Shown: one piece after another, positions 1 to 7,842 of the stretch | Layout: each line of letters begins with the position of its first letter | Position numbering within the stretch: position 1 is the first letter of the stretch | DNA from: Paracraurococcus sp042666655 | GTDB taxonomy: Bacteria > Pseudomonadota > Alphaproteobacteria > Acetobacterales > Acetobacteraceae | DNA length: 64,000 nt | Direction: 5' to 3' | Assembly (NCBI RefSeq): GCF_042666655.1 | Contig: NZ_JBHTDE010000002.1 | Span: 806,001-870,000, forward strand | Position numbers and translations under genes: made by a program | The notes under the pieces: generated by a model | What the model was told of the DNA's origin: nothing | Database searches by the model: none | Seen by the model: the letters and a program-made list of their open reading frames with translations, nothing else

Positions 1-522
1 GCCCTCGCCGGCCTGTCGATGGGCGGCTACCTCGCCTTCGAGATCCTGCGCCAGGCGCCCGGGCGGGTGACTCGGCTGGCGCTGTTCGACACCTCCGCCC
101 GGCCCGACTCGCCGGAGCAGGCGCGCCGCCGCCGCGGGCTGATGGCCCTGACCCGCACCGGCCTGTTCAAGGGGGTGACGCCGCGGCTGCTGCCGCAACT
201 CGTGCACCCCGACAACTTGGCCGGGCCGGTCGGCCAGGCAGTGATCGGCATGGCCGAGCGGGTCGGCCGCGACGCCTTCCTGCGGCAGCAGGCGGCGATC
301 CTTGGCCGGCCGGACAGCCGCCCGGAGCTGCCCGGCATCCGCCTGCCCACCCTGGTCGCGGTGGGGGAGGCGGATGCGCTGACCCCGCCCGCCCTGGCCG
401 CGGAGATCGCCGCCGGCATCCCCGGCGCGGTGCTGCACCACATCCCTGGCTGCGGCCACCTGCCGCCGATGGAGGCGCCGGCGGTGACCACCGCGCTGCT
501 GCGGGACTGGCTGCGGGCCTAG
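1..522 (+). CDS. alpha/beta hydrolase, 5' end outside the window
   Basis: The reading frame is open from the first base, so the start codon lies upstream. The first residues carry a GLSMGG nucleophile elbow (GxSxG; the serine is residue 6 of the visible part), typical of alpha/beta-hydrolase fold esterases and of carboxyl-lactone or pimeloyl-ester hydrolases. The catalytic acid is probably the Asp in VAVGEADALTPP and the catalytic His the one in GCGHLPPMEAP near the end, the usual order Ser-Asp-His. The visible 173 residues are about two thirds of the family's usual 250-280. The substrate cannot be read from sequence. Its stop overlaps by two bases the stop of the convergent gene that follows. 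Confidence 0.88.
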   Translation, partial: ALAGLSMGGYLAFEILRQAPGRVTRLALFDTSARPDSPEQARRRRGLMALTRTGLFKGVTPRLLPQLVHPDNLAGPVGQAVIGMAERVGRDAFLRQQAAILGRPDSRPELPGIRLPTLVAVGEADALTPPALAAEIAAGIPGAVLHHIPGCGHLPPMEAPAVTTALLRDWLRA

Positions 523-803
523 TCGGGGACGCAGCGGACCGCTTCGGGGCGCGCCCGTGCCTCGGCCGCGCGGGTGCCCTCCGGGCAGGCCGCTTGGCGA
601 TGCGCCGGCGGCGGCAGCCCGCGGTCCCACCCGCGCGCCGAGCCTTCGCCCGCCGCCGCCCGGCAGCGACCGCCCTGGCCGCGGACCGGCGTGCCGCCAT
701 TGGGGCAAAGGAAGCGCCGCGCCGCCTCCAGCGAGGCCGCATCCGGCCGGGCCTCGGCCGGCATGGCGAACAGCAGGGCGACGAGGAGGAGGATCGGGCG
801 CAT
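519..803 (-). CDS. small exported cysteine-containing protein, unknown function
   Basis: A 94-residue product with a clear signal peptide: MRPILLLVALLFAMPAEA, followed by a mature part of about 76 residues with four cysteines (33, 47, 73, 91) that could form two disulfides in the periplasm. I do not recognise a family. The start was placed at the ATG giving the signal peptide; the frame stays open further upstream but that extension runs under the binding-protein gene and looks like shadow coding. The divergent neighbour is the LivK-type gene, 75 bp away. The stop codon overlaps that of the convergent hydrolase. Confidence 0.6.
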   Translation of the reverse strand: MRPILLLVALLFAMPAEARPDAASLEAARRFLCPNGGTPVRGQGGRCRAAAGEGSARGWDRGLPPPAHRQAACPEGTRAAEARARPEAVRCVPD

Positions 804-878
804 GGCCGGCGCATCCTGCCACGGCGGTTTGAGTCCGGCGCGGGTTCGAGGCATCGTTGCGGCAGGGAGAACAGAACC

Positions 879-2093
879 ATGTCCAAGATCGAACGCCGCG
901 CCCTCCTCGCCGGGATGGCCACGCTGCCGCTGGCCGCACCCGGGCTGCTGCAAGCCCAGTCGCGCCCGGTGCAGATCGGCCTGCTCAGCGACATGAGCGG
1001 GCCCTTCCGCGATGTCGGCGGCCCCGGCAACCGGGTCGCGGCCGAGCTCGCCATCCAGGATTTCGGTGGGACCGTGCTGGGCAGGCCAGTCACCACGCGG
1101 CAGGCGGACGGCCAGAATCGCGCTGATGTGTCGGCCGGGCTGGCGCGGGAATGGATCGACAATCTCGGCGTCGACGTGCTGGTGGACGGCGCGGCCAGTT
1201 CCTCCGGCCTGGCGATCCAGGAGGTGTGCCGGGAGAAGAAGCGCATCTACCTGATCACCGGACCGGCGACCTCCGACATGACGGGAGCCAAATGCTCGCC
1301 CTACGGGATGCATTTCGGCTTCGACACCTACGCGCTGGCGCATGGCACCGGCACGGCGTTGACCAAGGCGGGCGGCGATTCCTGGTACTTCATCACCGCC
1401 GACTATGCCTTCGGCCATGCGCTGGAACGCGACACCATGGCCGCCGTCCGCGGCGCCGGCGGCAAGGTGCTGGGCGCGGTACGGGCGCCGCTGAACAACG
1501 CGGATTTCTCCTCCTTCCTGATCCAGGCGAAGGCCTCTGGCGCCAAGGTGATCGGCTTCGCCTTGGCCGGGACCGACCTGCAGAACTGCATCAAGCAGGC
1601 CGCCGAATTCGGCCTGACCCGCGGCGGCGCGCGGATCGCCACGCTGCTGGTGCAGGTCACCGACCTAGTCGCGTTGGGGCAGAGGACCTGCGAGGGGATG
1701 GTGCTGACCGACAGCTTCTACTGGGACCAGTCGGAGCCGGCCCGCATCTGGTCGCGGCGCTACATGGCGAAGATGACCACGCCGCCCGGGCTGCAGCATG
1801 CCGCGGTCTACACCGGGGTGACGCATTGGCTGAAATCGGCGCAGGCGGTCGGCAGCACGGATGCCGATGCGGTGGCGGCGCGGATGAAGGCGACGCCGGT
1901 GAACGACATGTACAATGCCGATGTCCGCATCCGCGAGGACGGCCGCACCCTGCACGTGATGCATCTGTGGGAGGTGAAGCGGGAGGCCGAGGCGAAGCAC
2001 AAATACGACTTCTGCAAGCTGATCACCGACATTCCGCCCGACCAGGCCTGGCGGCCGCTGAGCGAGGGGGGGTGCCCGCTGGTCAAGGCCTGA
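879..2093 (+). CDS. branched-chain amino acid type ABC transporter substrate-binding protein (LivK-like)
   Basis: 404 residues. The N-terminus reads MSKIERRALLAGMATLPL and ends its leader near LLQAQ, a twin-arginine-like or Sec leader, so the product is periplasmic. The mature protein begins RPVQIGLLSDMSGPFRDVGG, the usual opening of periplasmic binding proteins of the LivK/LivJ type (type I fold). These proteins capture amino acids, amides or aromatic acids for a Liv-type ABC importer. No liv permease or ATPase gene lies beside it, so it is an orphan binding protein in this window. The ATG at 879 was chosen because it starts the leader and follows a purine-rich GGCAGGGA. A 28-bp perfect palindrome lies 39 bp after the stop. 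Confidence 0.88.
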   Translation: MSKIERRALLAGMATLPLAAPGLLQAQSRPVQIGLLSDMSGPFRDVGGPGNRVAAELAIQDFGGTVLGRPVTTRQADGQNRADVSAGLAREWIDNLGVDVLVDGAASSSGLAIQEVCREKKRIYLITGPATSDMTGAKCSPYGMHFGFDTYALAHGTGTALTKAGGDSWYFITADYAFGHALERDTMAAVRGAGGKVLGAVRAPLNNADFSSFLIQAKASGAKVIGFALAGTDLQNCIKQAAEFGLTRGGARIATLLVQVTDLVALGQRTCEGMVLTDSFYWDQSEPARIWSRRYMAKMTTPPGLQHAAVYTGVTHWLKSAQAVGSTDADAVAARMKATPVNDMYNADVRIREDGRTLHVMHLWEVKREAEAKHKYDFCKLITDIPPDQAWRPLSEGGCPLVKA

Positions 2094-2132
2094 GCCGAGG
2101 CGCCCGACGCGATTCCGGCGGCGGGCCGCTGC

Positions 2133-2160
2133 TGGCCGTCCCGGCGCGCCGGGACGGCCA
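2133..2160. terminator. 28-bp perfect palindrome after the LivK-like gene
   Basis: TGGCCGTCCCGGCG is followed at once by its exact reverse complement, giving 14-bp arms with no spacer. An RNA copy would form a strong GC hairpin about 40 nt after the stop of the binding-protein gene. There is no T run after either arm, so it is not a classical intrinsic terminator. It may act as a processing or Rho-related 3' end. It also sits at the 3' edge of the decayed RTX/FG-GAP gene on the other strand. Confidence 0.45.
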
Positions 2161-2183
2161 TGCCGCAGGGCGTGCGGCGTCGG

Positions 2184-2590
2184 GCGATCGTCCAGGCGGT
2201 GCCCGGGTTGACGAGCGAGGCGGTGACCGTGACGGCACAGCCGCCCATCAGCCAAAGCGAAACCTCCCCATCGGCTCCTGCCAGGGGATGGCGGACCTGC
2301 CATCGGCGTCGTGGTCGCCGACCGCTGCGATATCCCAGCCGGCGCCGCCGTCCAGCCCATCGACTCCGTCGCCGGTCATGATCAGGTCCTCGCCGCGGCC
2401 GGTGGTGAGGGTGAGGTTCTCGACGCCCTGGAAGATCCTCGCGGTGCTGACCTGGTCGGCGGCGTGCCCGACATAGCCTGCGCCGGCCCTGACGGTGTCG
2501 ATGCCGCCGCGGATGGCGATAGGGTCGGCGCCGGGGCCGCCGGATCTCGTACGTCACCAGGTCGGCTGTCCAGGTCCAGCGGAACCTTGC
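2184..2590 (-). pseudogene. decayed RTX / FG-GAP repeat protein gene
   Basis: On the minus strand, pieces of a calcium-binding repeat protein survive in different frames. In the frame that stops at 2248-2250 one reads GIDTVRAGAGYVGHAADQV, then VENLTLT and DGLDGGAGWD, phrases typical of hemolysin-type/RTX proteins, then AAVGDHDADGRSAIPW, typical of an FG-GAP (VCBS) repeat. The continuation of that repeat, GEVSLWLMGG and NPGTAWTIA, is found in another frame at about 2184-2275. A stop at 2554-2556 interrupts the upstream side. No single open frame joins these parts, so the gene has at least two frame breaks and has lost its 5' end. An intact RTX-like gene lies at 6332. Confidence 0.6.
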
Positions 2591-2700
2591 CATCGAACCG
2601 ATTTCGGGTCGAGACGACCGCTGCCGGCAGGGCCGGGAGCCATGGCCGCCGCGGCGCGTTTGCCTCGGCTTGGCCAGCATTCGGCCATGCCGGAGAGACC

Positions 2701-2895
2701 ATGATGAATGGGATGGATCTGCAGCGGCGCGTGGGCTGGTCTGCCGCCGAAATCAAGGCCGCGCCGCGGATTGCCGTGCTGTGGCGCCGACAGCCCGGAC
2801 AGGCGCCGGCCACCGCCGCCGATTGCGTGAAGTTGGGGCGGGAGCCGGTTCGGCGGTGGGAACCGCTGTGGCGCGGCCAGGGGGCAAGGCGCTAG
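2701..2895 (+). CDS. possible small protein, 64 residues, unknown
   Basis: An open frame begins with ATGATG directly after GGAGAGACC, a good ribosome-binding site. The product has no membrane segment or recognisable motif and is rich in Arg, Ala and Trp (RVGWSAAEIKAAP, RRWEPLWRGQGARR). It overlaps by 28 bp the proposed start of the exported protein gene that follows, so the two could be translationally coupled. No family is recognised, and the alternative is that this stretch is only leader sequence. Confidence 0.3.
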   Translation: MMNGMDLQRRVGWSAAEIKAAPRIAVLWRRQPGQAPATAADCVKLGREPVRRWEPLWRGQGARR

Positions 2896-3413
2896 CCCTG
2901 CGCGCGACGGCCGGCCTCGTCCTGCTCCTGCTGCTTTCCACGCCGTCCTCGGCGCAGCCAGGTTGCGAGGCACTGCGCGAGACGAAGGTGCTGGCCTACC
3001 GGAACCCGGGCTGGGGCTTCGGCATGGATTACCCGGCCAGCTTCGTCCTCGATCCCGACAGCGTGCCGGAGAACGGCGACAGCGCCCGCTTCTGGGCCGT
3101 CGGGGGCCGGGCGACCGCGGTCCTGACCGGCCTCCGCAACGGCCAGCGCCAGTCGCTGGCGGCGGTGCTGGCCGAGGCGGAGCGGGACATCCGCGACAAC
3201 GGCCGCGGCAGCGTCACCTATCGCCGGGTCACCCCGGACTGGTTCGTGCTGACCGGCTACCTCGCCGACCGCATCTACTACCGGCGCAGTTTCCTGGCGC
3301 ACGGCGGGGCAGTGATCGCCACGCTCTGGATCGAATTCCCGCCCGCGCTGAAACCCTGCCTGGAACTGGCCGTGGCGAAGATGTCGCTGTCCTTCCGGCC
3401 ACTGGGGCCGTGA
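2868..3413 (+). CDS. exported protein of unknown function
   Basis: 181 residues from a GTG start. The first 29 residues (GGKALALRATAGLVLLLLL then STPSSAQ) form a signal peptide with likely cleavage after SSA, so the mature protein is periplasmic. The mature part is about 150 residues with a WGFGMDYPASF segment and two cysteines, one near each end. It resembles small periplasmic proteins built around a single antiparallel-sheet domain, but no named family is recognised. The frame is open well upstream, yet that part lacks protein-like composition, so GTG 2868 (or GTG 2856) is preferred. It converges with parE, with three bases between the stops. Confidence 0.6.
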   Translation: MARPGGKALALRATAGLVLLLLLSTPSSAQPGCEALRETKVLAYRNPGWGFGMDYPASFVLDPDSVPENGDSARFWAVGGRATAVLTGLRNGQRQSLAAVLAEAERDIRDNGRGSVTYRRVTPDWFVLTGYLADRIYYRRSFLAHGGAVIATLWIEFPPALKPCLELAVAKMSLSFRPLGP

Positions 3414-3416
3414 GGC

Positions 3417-5399
3417 TCAGACGTCCACCTCCTCCACGTCAAGCTTCGCCGCATTGTCCTGGATGAACTTGAAGCGCAGCTCGGGCCTGCGGCCCATCAG
3501 CGCCTCCATCAGCTCGGCGGTCGAGGCCCGGTCTTCCGGCGGCAGCACCACCCGCAGCAGGGTGCGCCGCTTCGGGTCCATCGTGGTTTCCTTCAGCGTC
3601 GCCGGAGGCATCTCGCCGAGCCCCTTGAAGCGGCTGACCTCAACCTTCTGGTTCGGCTTGAACTCGCGCTTCTGGATCCGCTCGCGGTCGCGGTCGTCCA
3701 TGGCATAGACCGACTTCCCGGCGGCCTGCAGCCGGTAGAGCGGCGGCTGGGCCAGGAAGACCCGGCCCTGGCTGACCAGCTCGCGCAGTTCCTTGTAGAA
3801 GAAGGTCATCAGCAGGGCGGCGATATGCGCGCCGTCCACGTCGGCATCGGTCATGATGACGATGCGGCCGTAGCGCAGCCGCGCCAGGTCGAAGCGGTCG
3901 CCGGCGCCGCAGCCCAGCGCCTCGATCAGGTCCTTCAGCTCCTGGTTCTGCCGCAGCTTGTCGGCGCTGGCGCTGGCGACGTTCAGGATCTTGCCGCGCA
4001 GCGGGAGGACTGCCTGGGTCTCGCGGTCGCGCGCCTGCTTGGCCGACCCGCCGGCGGAATCGCCCTCCACCAGGAACAGCTCGGTGCCGTCGATGCCTTC
4101 CCGGCTGCAATCGGCCAGCTTGCCGGGCAGCCGCAGCTTGCGGGTCGCCGACTTGCGCGGCGTCTCCTTCTGCTCGCGCCGTCGGATCCGGTCCTCGGCG
4201 CGTTCGATCGCCCAGGCCATCAGGTTGTCGGCGGTCTGCGGGTCGCCGGCCAGCCAATGGTCGAAATGGTCGCGCAGCGCGGCCTCGACCAGCCGCTGCG
4301 CTTCCGGGCTGGTCAGCTTCTCCTTGGTCTGGCCCTGGAATTGCGGCTCGCGGACGAAGACGCTCAGCATCCCGGCCATGCCGCCGAACAGGTCCTCGGC
4401 GGTGACCGACGCCGCGCGCTTGTCCTTCTTCAACTCGCCATAGGCGCGCAGGCCCTTGACCAGGGCACCGCGCAGCCCGGCCTCATGCGTACCGCCCTGG
4501 CTGGTCGGGATGGTGTTGGCATAGGTCGAGAGGAAGCCCTCGCCCTGGTCGAGCCAGGTGATGGCCCACTCGCACCGGCCGGCGCCGTCGGGGAAGGCGG
4601 CCTCGCCGACATAGGGCGCGGCGACGACCTGGCCGCGGCCCTCGATCGCCCCGGCCAGGTAGTCGGCCAGGCCGCCGGGGAAGTGCAGGGTGGCCTGGGC
4701 CGGCGTCTCGTCCTTCGCCAAGGCCAGGTCGCAGGCCCAGCGGATCTCGACCCCCCGGTACAGGTAGGCCTTGGAGCGGCAGAGCCGGTACAGCCGGGCC
4801 GCCGAGAACTGCAGGGCGCCGAAGATCTCCGGGTCCGGCCGGAAGCGGATGGAGGTGCCGCGGCGGTTGTGGATGGCGCCGGCATTCTTCAGCTTGCCGA
4901 GCGGCTTGCCGCGCGAATAGGCCTGGGTGAAGAGCGTCCGGTCGCGTGCGACCTCGACCTCCATCGTCTCCGACAGCGCGTTGACCACGGAAGACCCCAC
5001 GCCGTGCAGACCGCCCGAGGTCTCATAGGCCTTGCCGGAGAATTTGCCGCCCGAATGCAGCGTGGTGAAGATGACCTCGAGCGCGCTCAGCTTCGGGAAT
5101 TTCGGGTGCGGGTCGGTCGGGATCCCCCGCCCGTTGTCGCGCACCAGCAGCCAGTTTCCCGCCTCCAGCGTCACCTCGATCCGGTCGGCATGGCCGGCCA
5201 CCGCCTCGTCCATCGCGTTGTCGAGGATCTCGGCCGCCAAATGGTGCAGGGCGTTCTCGTCGGTGCCGCCGATATACATCCCGGGCCGGCGCCGGACCGG
5301 CTCCAGCCCCTCCAGGACCTCGATATCACGGGCAGTGTAGGAGGCGGGCTCGGCGGTCCCGCCCTTCGGAGGCCGCTTGCCACCGAACAGGTCGTTCAT
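3417..5399 (-). CDS. parE: DNA topoisomerase IV subunit B
   Basis: 660 residues. Subunit B of topoisomerase IV, the ATP-driven type IIA enzyme that decatenates replicated chromosomes. The N-terminus has the GHKL ATPase motifs: EILDNAMDEAV, RDNGRGIP and SGGLHGVGSSVVNALSE. The TOPRIM domain shows EGDSAGG (445-451) and MTDADVDGAH (from 516), which bind the catalytic metal. The C-terminus, STAELMEALMGRRPELRFKF, is the ParE ending and lacks the insert that marks many GyrB proteins, so ParE is preferred over GyrB. The start at MNDLFGG follows GGGGAACAAGAC; the upstream extension of 17 codons is not needed. parC is not in the window. Confidence 0.96.
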   Translation of the reverse strand: MNDLFGGKRPPKGGTAEPASYTARDIEVLEGLEPVRRRPGMYIGGTDENALHHLAAEILDNAMDEAVAGHADRIEVTLEAGNWLLVRDNGRGIPTDPHPKFPKLSALEVIFTTLHSGGKFSGKAYETSGGLHGVGSSVVNALSETMEVEVARDRTLFTQAYSRGKPLGKLKNAGAIHNRRGTSIRFRPDPEIFGALQFSAARLYRLCRSKAYLYRGVEIRWACDLALAKDETPAQATLHFPGGLADYLAGAIEGRGQVVAAPYVGEAAFPDGAGRCEWAITWLDQGEGFLSTYANTIPTSQGGTHEAGLRGALVKGLRAYGELKKDKRAASVTAEDLFGGMAGMLSVFVREPQFQGQTKEKLTSPEAQRLVEAALRDHFDHWLAGDPQTADNLMAWAIERAEDRIRRREQKETPRKSATRKLRLPGKLADCSREGIDGTELFLVEGDSAGGSAKQARDRETQAVLPLRGKILNVASASADKLRQNQELKDLIEALGCGAGDRFDLARLRYGRIVIMTDADVDGAHIAALLMTFFYKELRELVSQGRVFLAQPPLYRLQAAGKSVYAMDDRDRERIQKREFKPNQKVEVSRFKGLGEMPPATLKETTMDPKRRTLLRVVLPPEDRASTAELMEALMGRRPELRFKFIQDNAAKLDVEEVDV

Positions 5400-5511
5400 G
5401 TCTTGTTCCCCTGATCCCGCCACGATAGCCGCCTCGCCGCCTCGATACAATGCGAAGCGCGAGTCGGCGGACGGGTATGGGGAAGGGGGGCCCGCAGGCC
5501 CCCCGCCGCCG

Positions 5512-6015
5512 CTAGCGCTCGGTGTCGCCGCCCAGATGCGCCTCGATCATCCAGAGCATCTTGTCGATGGCGCGGGACTGCTCGGTCAGCAGGTCGGCGG
5601 TGTCGGCATCGCCGGCCTCGTCGGTCTCGTCGATCCCCTCGCGCAGCGTCTTCGCCACCAGGGCGTAACGGTCGGCCAGCGCCCGCACATGGTCCATGCC
5701 GGCATGCAGGTCGGTCGGGTAGGGCGGCAGGCGGGTGGACTTGGCCAGGACCTGGGTGGTGCCGACGGCGGTGCCGCCGAGCTGGACGATGCGCTCGGCC
5801 AGGTCGTCGGTGCTGAGCTGCAGCGCGTTGTAGAATTCCTCGAACAGCTTGTGCAGCGAGCCGAAATGCGGGCCCTTGACGTTCCAATGGGCCTGCCGCG
5901 TCGCGTTGTAAAGGTCGATGCCGTCGACGAGGCACCCCTGCAGCGTGCCGATCGAGACCTGCTTCGCATTCGTCTTGACGTCGTTGCGGGTCTCTAGGGT
6001 CTGGGCTTTCGCCAT
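5512..6015 (-). CDS. dps: Dps family DNA-binding ferritin-like protein
   Basis: 167 residues. Dps proteins form dodecamers that oxidise and store iron and coat DNA in starvation or peroxide stress. The inter-subunit ferroxidase ligands can be aligned: H43 (AHWNVKG), H55, E59, D70 and E74 (DDLAERIVQLGG). The Lys-containing N-terminal tail (MAKAQTLETRNDVKTNAK) could contact DNA. The ATG at 6015 is preceded by GAGGAGAGAGACC, an excellent ribosome-binding site. The promoter lies in the AT-rich divergent region shared with the RTX-like gene, which contains a 14-bp palindrome at 6172-6185. Confidence 0.95.
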   Translation of the reverse strand: MAKAQTLETRNDVKTNAKQVSIGTLQGCLVDGIDLYNATRQAHWNVKGPHFGSLHKLFEEFYNALQLSTDDLAERIVQLGGTAVGTTQVLAKSTRLPPYPTDLHAGMDHVRALADRYALVAKTLREGIDETDEAGDADTADLLTEQSRAIDKMLWMIEAHLGGDTER

Positions 6016-6331
6016 GGTCTCTCTCCTCGGGTCTCGTTCCGGCACGGATGTGGGGGCTGCGGCACGCGCGGCCAGTCCCTTCCGGCCGTGATGCCAGCGA
6101 TACGGGAGCGCACGACCGGGCCTCGGGAGGCATGACAACGCCGTGTGCCGACAGACAGACAGCGAGCAGAAGGTTTGATCAAACCAGTTTAGTTTCGTTT
6201 TTGATTTCACAAAATAGTGTAAAGAACACAGTTTTTTGCAAATAGCATTGCAGTTAGTCGGGTAGAGCTGCTCGATTTTGTGACGTTGCATACAAAAAGC
6301 AGCGCCCAATCCGTGTCAATGGAGCACTGGA
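6016..6331. promoter_or_regulatory. AT-rich divergent promoter region with a 14-bp palindrome
   Basis: This 316-bp stretch separates the divergent dps and RTX-like genes. From about 6171 to 6310 it is strikingly AT-rich for this genome. It holds the perfect palindrome GGTTTGATCAAACC at 6172-6185, a short GACA tandem repeat near 6150-6163 and several T and A runs. GGAG at 6321 serves as the ribosome-binding site for the RTX-like gene. The palindrome is a good candidate operator for either gene, but I cannot name the regulator, and it is not a textbook Fur or OxyR site. Confidence 0.5.
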
Positions 6332-7705
6332 ATGATCATATTGGGTAGTAATGCCAGCGAAACACTGATCGGAACCGCGGGCGACGACGCCATCACCGGT
6401 TTTGGCGGCAACGACGAACTGCGCGGCGGAGATGGCAACGATATCTATGTCGTCTCGGGCGCCTTCGGCCGCGACACCGTCACCAACGACGTCAGCGGCA
6501 TCGACCAGATCCAGTTCGGTGCGGATTACCGCCCTGCAGAATTCAGGCTGGTGCGATCGGCCTTCGGTGGCGACCTGATCATCCAGCAACTCGGTGGCGA
6601 CAACTCCGTCACGCTCAACCAGTATTTCAATGCCTCGGGCGTCTCCAGGGGGCTGGTGGAGAGCGTACTCTTCACGGCCACCGGCACGGTCTGGACCCTG
6701 GCGGACGGATCCGCCTTCGCGAATGTCGGCTTCACCGGCACCGCCGCGGCGGAAACGATCACCGCCACCACCGGAAACGACCGCATCATCGGTTACGGCG
6801 GCAATGACGACCTTCGGGGCGGCGACGGCAACGACCTTTATTTCTTCTCCGGCGCCTTCGGCCGAGACGTGATCAACGAGACCTCCGGCGTTGATCGGGT
6901 GGTGATCGGTGCCGACTGGACCGAGGCCTATTTCCAACCCATCCGCAGCAGCTTCGGCGGCGACCTGACCCTGCAGACCGCGGGCGGCTCGAACGCCATC
7001 ATCTTCAACGGCTACTTCAACGCCAATTCGCAGAAGGTGGAGACGGTCTACTTCCAGGCAACCGGGACGACCTGGGACCTGTCGACCGGGTCGGTGACCG
7101 TCCGCACCGGCCCGTTCGATTATGCCGGCTACAACGCTGCCTATCCGGAAATTGCCCGGGCCGGGCTGGACGCCTACGCGCACTACCTGAACTACGGCTG
7201 GAAGGAGGGCCGCGACCCCTCGGCCAGCTTCGACACCACGCTCTATCTTCTGCAGAACCCGGACGTGGCGCGGGCTGGGCTGAACCCGCTGGTGCATTAC
7301 CTGGACTATGGCCAGGCCGAAGGGCGGCCGGCGCATCCGGCGGTCGGCTTCGGCATCAATGGCGGCTTCGACGCCGCCTACTACCTGCTGACCAACCCGG
7401 CAGTCGGCGCCGCCGGTATCGACGCTTACGCGCATTGGCAGGCCTATGGCTGGCGGGCAGGGGTGAACCCGAACTACCTCTTCGACACCCAATACTACCT
7501 GGCGCAGAATCCCGGCGTCGCCGCGGCGGGGATCGACCCGCTGCTGCACTACGACCTCTATGGCTGGAAGGCCGGGGTAGACCCGGGACCAAATTTCCGC
7601 ACCAACGCCTACCTGGCGGCGAATCCCGATGTCGCGGCGGCCGGGCTCGACCCGCTGCAACACTACCTGCAATACGGAGTCTACGAAGGACGGCCGCTAG
7701 GGTAG
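6332..7705 (+). CDS. RTX-like protein with five C-terminal NPDVAxAG-type repeats
   Basis: 457 residues without a signal peptide. Two similar N-terminal modules (about 4-130 and 137-260) each open with an RTX-like calcium nonapeptide stretch, GNDELRGGDGNDIYVV and GNDDLRGGDGNDLYFF, followed by a beta-rich part ending in ATGTVWTL or ATGTTWDL. Residues 262-457 hold five repeats of about 38 residues with the consensus YLxxNPDVAxAGxxPLxHYxxYGwxEGRxP. RTX proteins usually leave the cell by type I secretion, but no such genes are nearby. The function is probably extracellular adhesion or matrix; this is inference. Start ATG follows GGAG with 7 nt spacing. Confidence 0.8.
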   Translation: MIILGSNASETLIGTAGDDAITGFGGNDELRGGDGNDIYVVSGAFGRDTVTNDVSGIDQIQFGADYRPAEFRLVRSAFGGDLIIQQLGGDNSVTLNQYFNASGVSRGLVESVLFTATGTVWTLADGSAFANVGFTGTAAAETITATTGNDRIIGYGGNDDLRGGDGNDLYFFSGAFGRDVINETSGVDRVVIGADWTEAYFQPIRSSFGGDLTLQTAGGSNAIIFNGYFNANSQKVETVYFQATGTTWDLSTGSVTVRTGPFDYAGYNAAYPEIARAGLDAYAHYLNYGWKEGRDPSASFDTTLYLLQNPDVARAGLNPLVHYLDYGQAEGRPAHPAVGFGINGGFDAAYYLLTNPAVGAAGIDAYAHWQAYGWRAGVNPNYLFDTQYYLAQNPGVAAAGIDPLLHYDLYGWKAGVDPGPNFRTNAYLAANPDVAAAGLDPLQHYLQYGVYEGRPLG

Positions 7706-7758
7706 TACGGCGCGGAGGGAGAGACGTCATCCCTGCCGGACCACTCATGCGGCTTCGT

Positions 7759-7842
7759 GGGTCGATACCTACCGATCGGCAGGTACCAACCCAGGGGAAG
7801 GCGGGAGCGCGAGGGACTACGCTTCCCTCCCCCAACCTGCCT
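7759..7842. repeat. intergenic palindromic element, copy 1 (diverged)
   Basis: Between the RTX-like gene and the MFS gene. The segment TGGGTCGATACCTACCGA (7759-7776) pairs with 7777-7794 with three mismatches. CGGCAGGTACCAACCCA is followed by a pyrimidine/purine hairpin-like part (GAGGGACTACGCTTCCCTC), matching the layout of the elements at 16705 and 55603. The position between two gene 3' ends fits a repetitive extragenic palindrome that may also act as a bidirectional 3' hairpin. Confidence 0.5.

Noticed and set aside
3417..5399. GyrB instead of ParE
   Set aside because: The length of 660 residues and the C-terminus (LMEALMGRRPELRFKF) fit ParE, without the extra segment of many GyrB proteins.
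6332..7705. Type I secretion operon
   Set aside because: No ABC exporter, membrane fusion or outer membrane factor gene is adjacent to the RTX-like gene.
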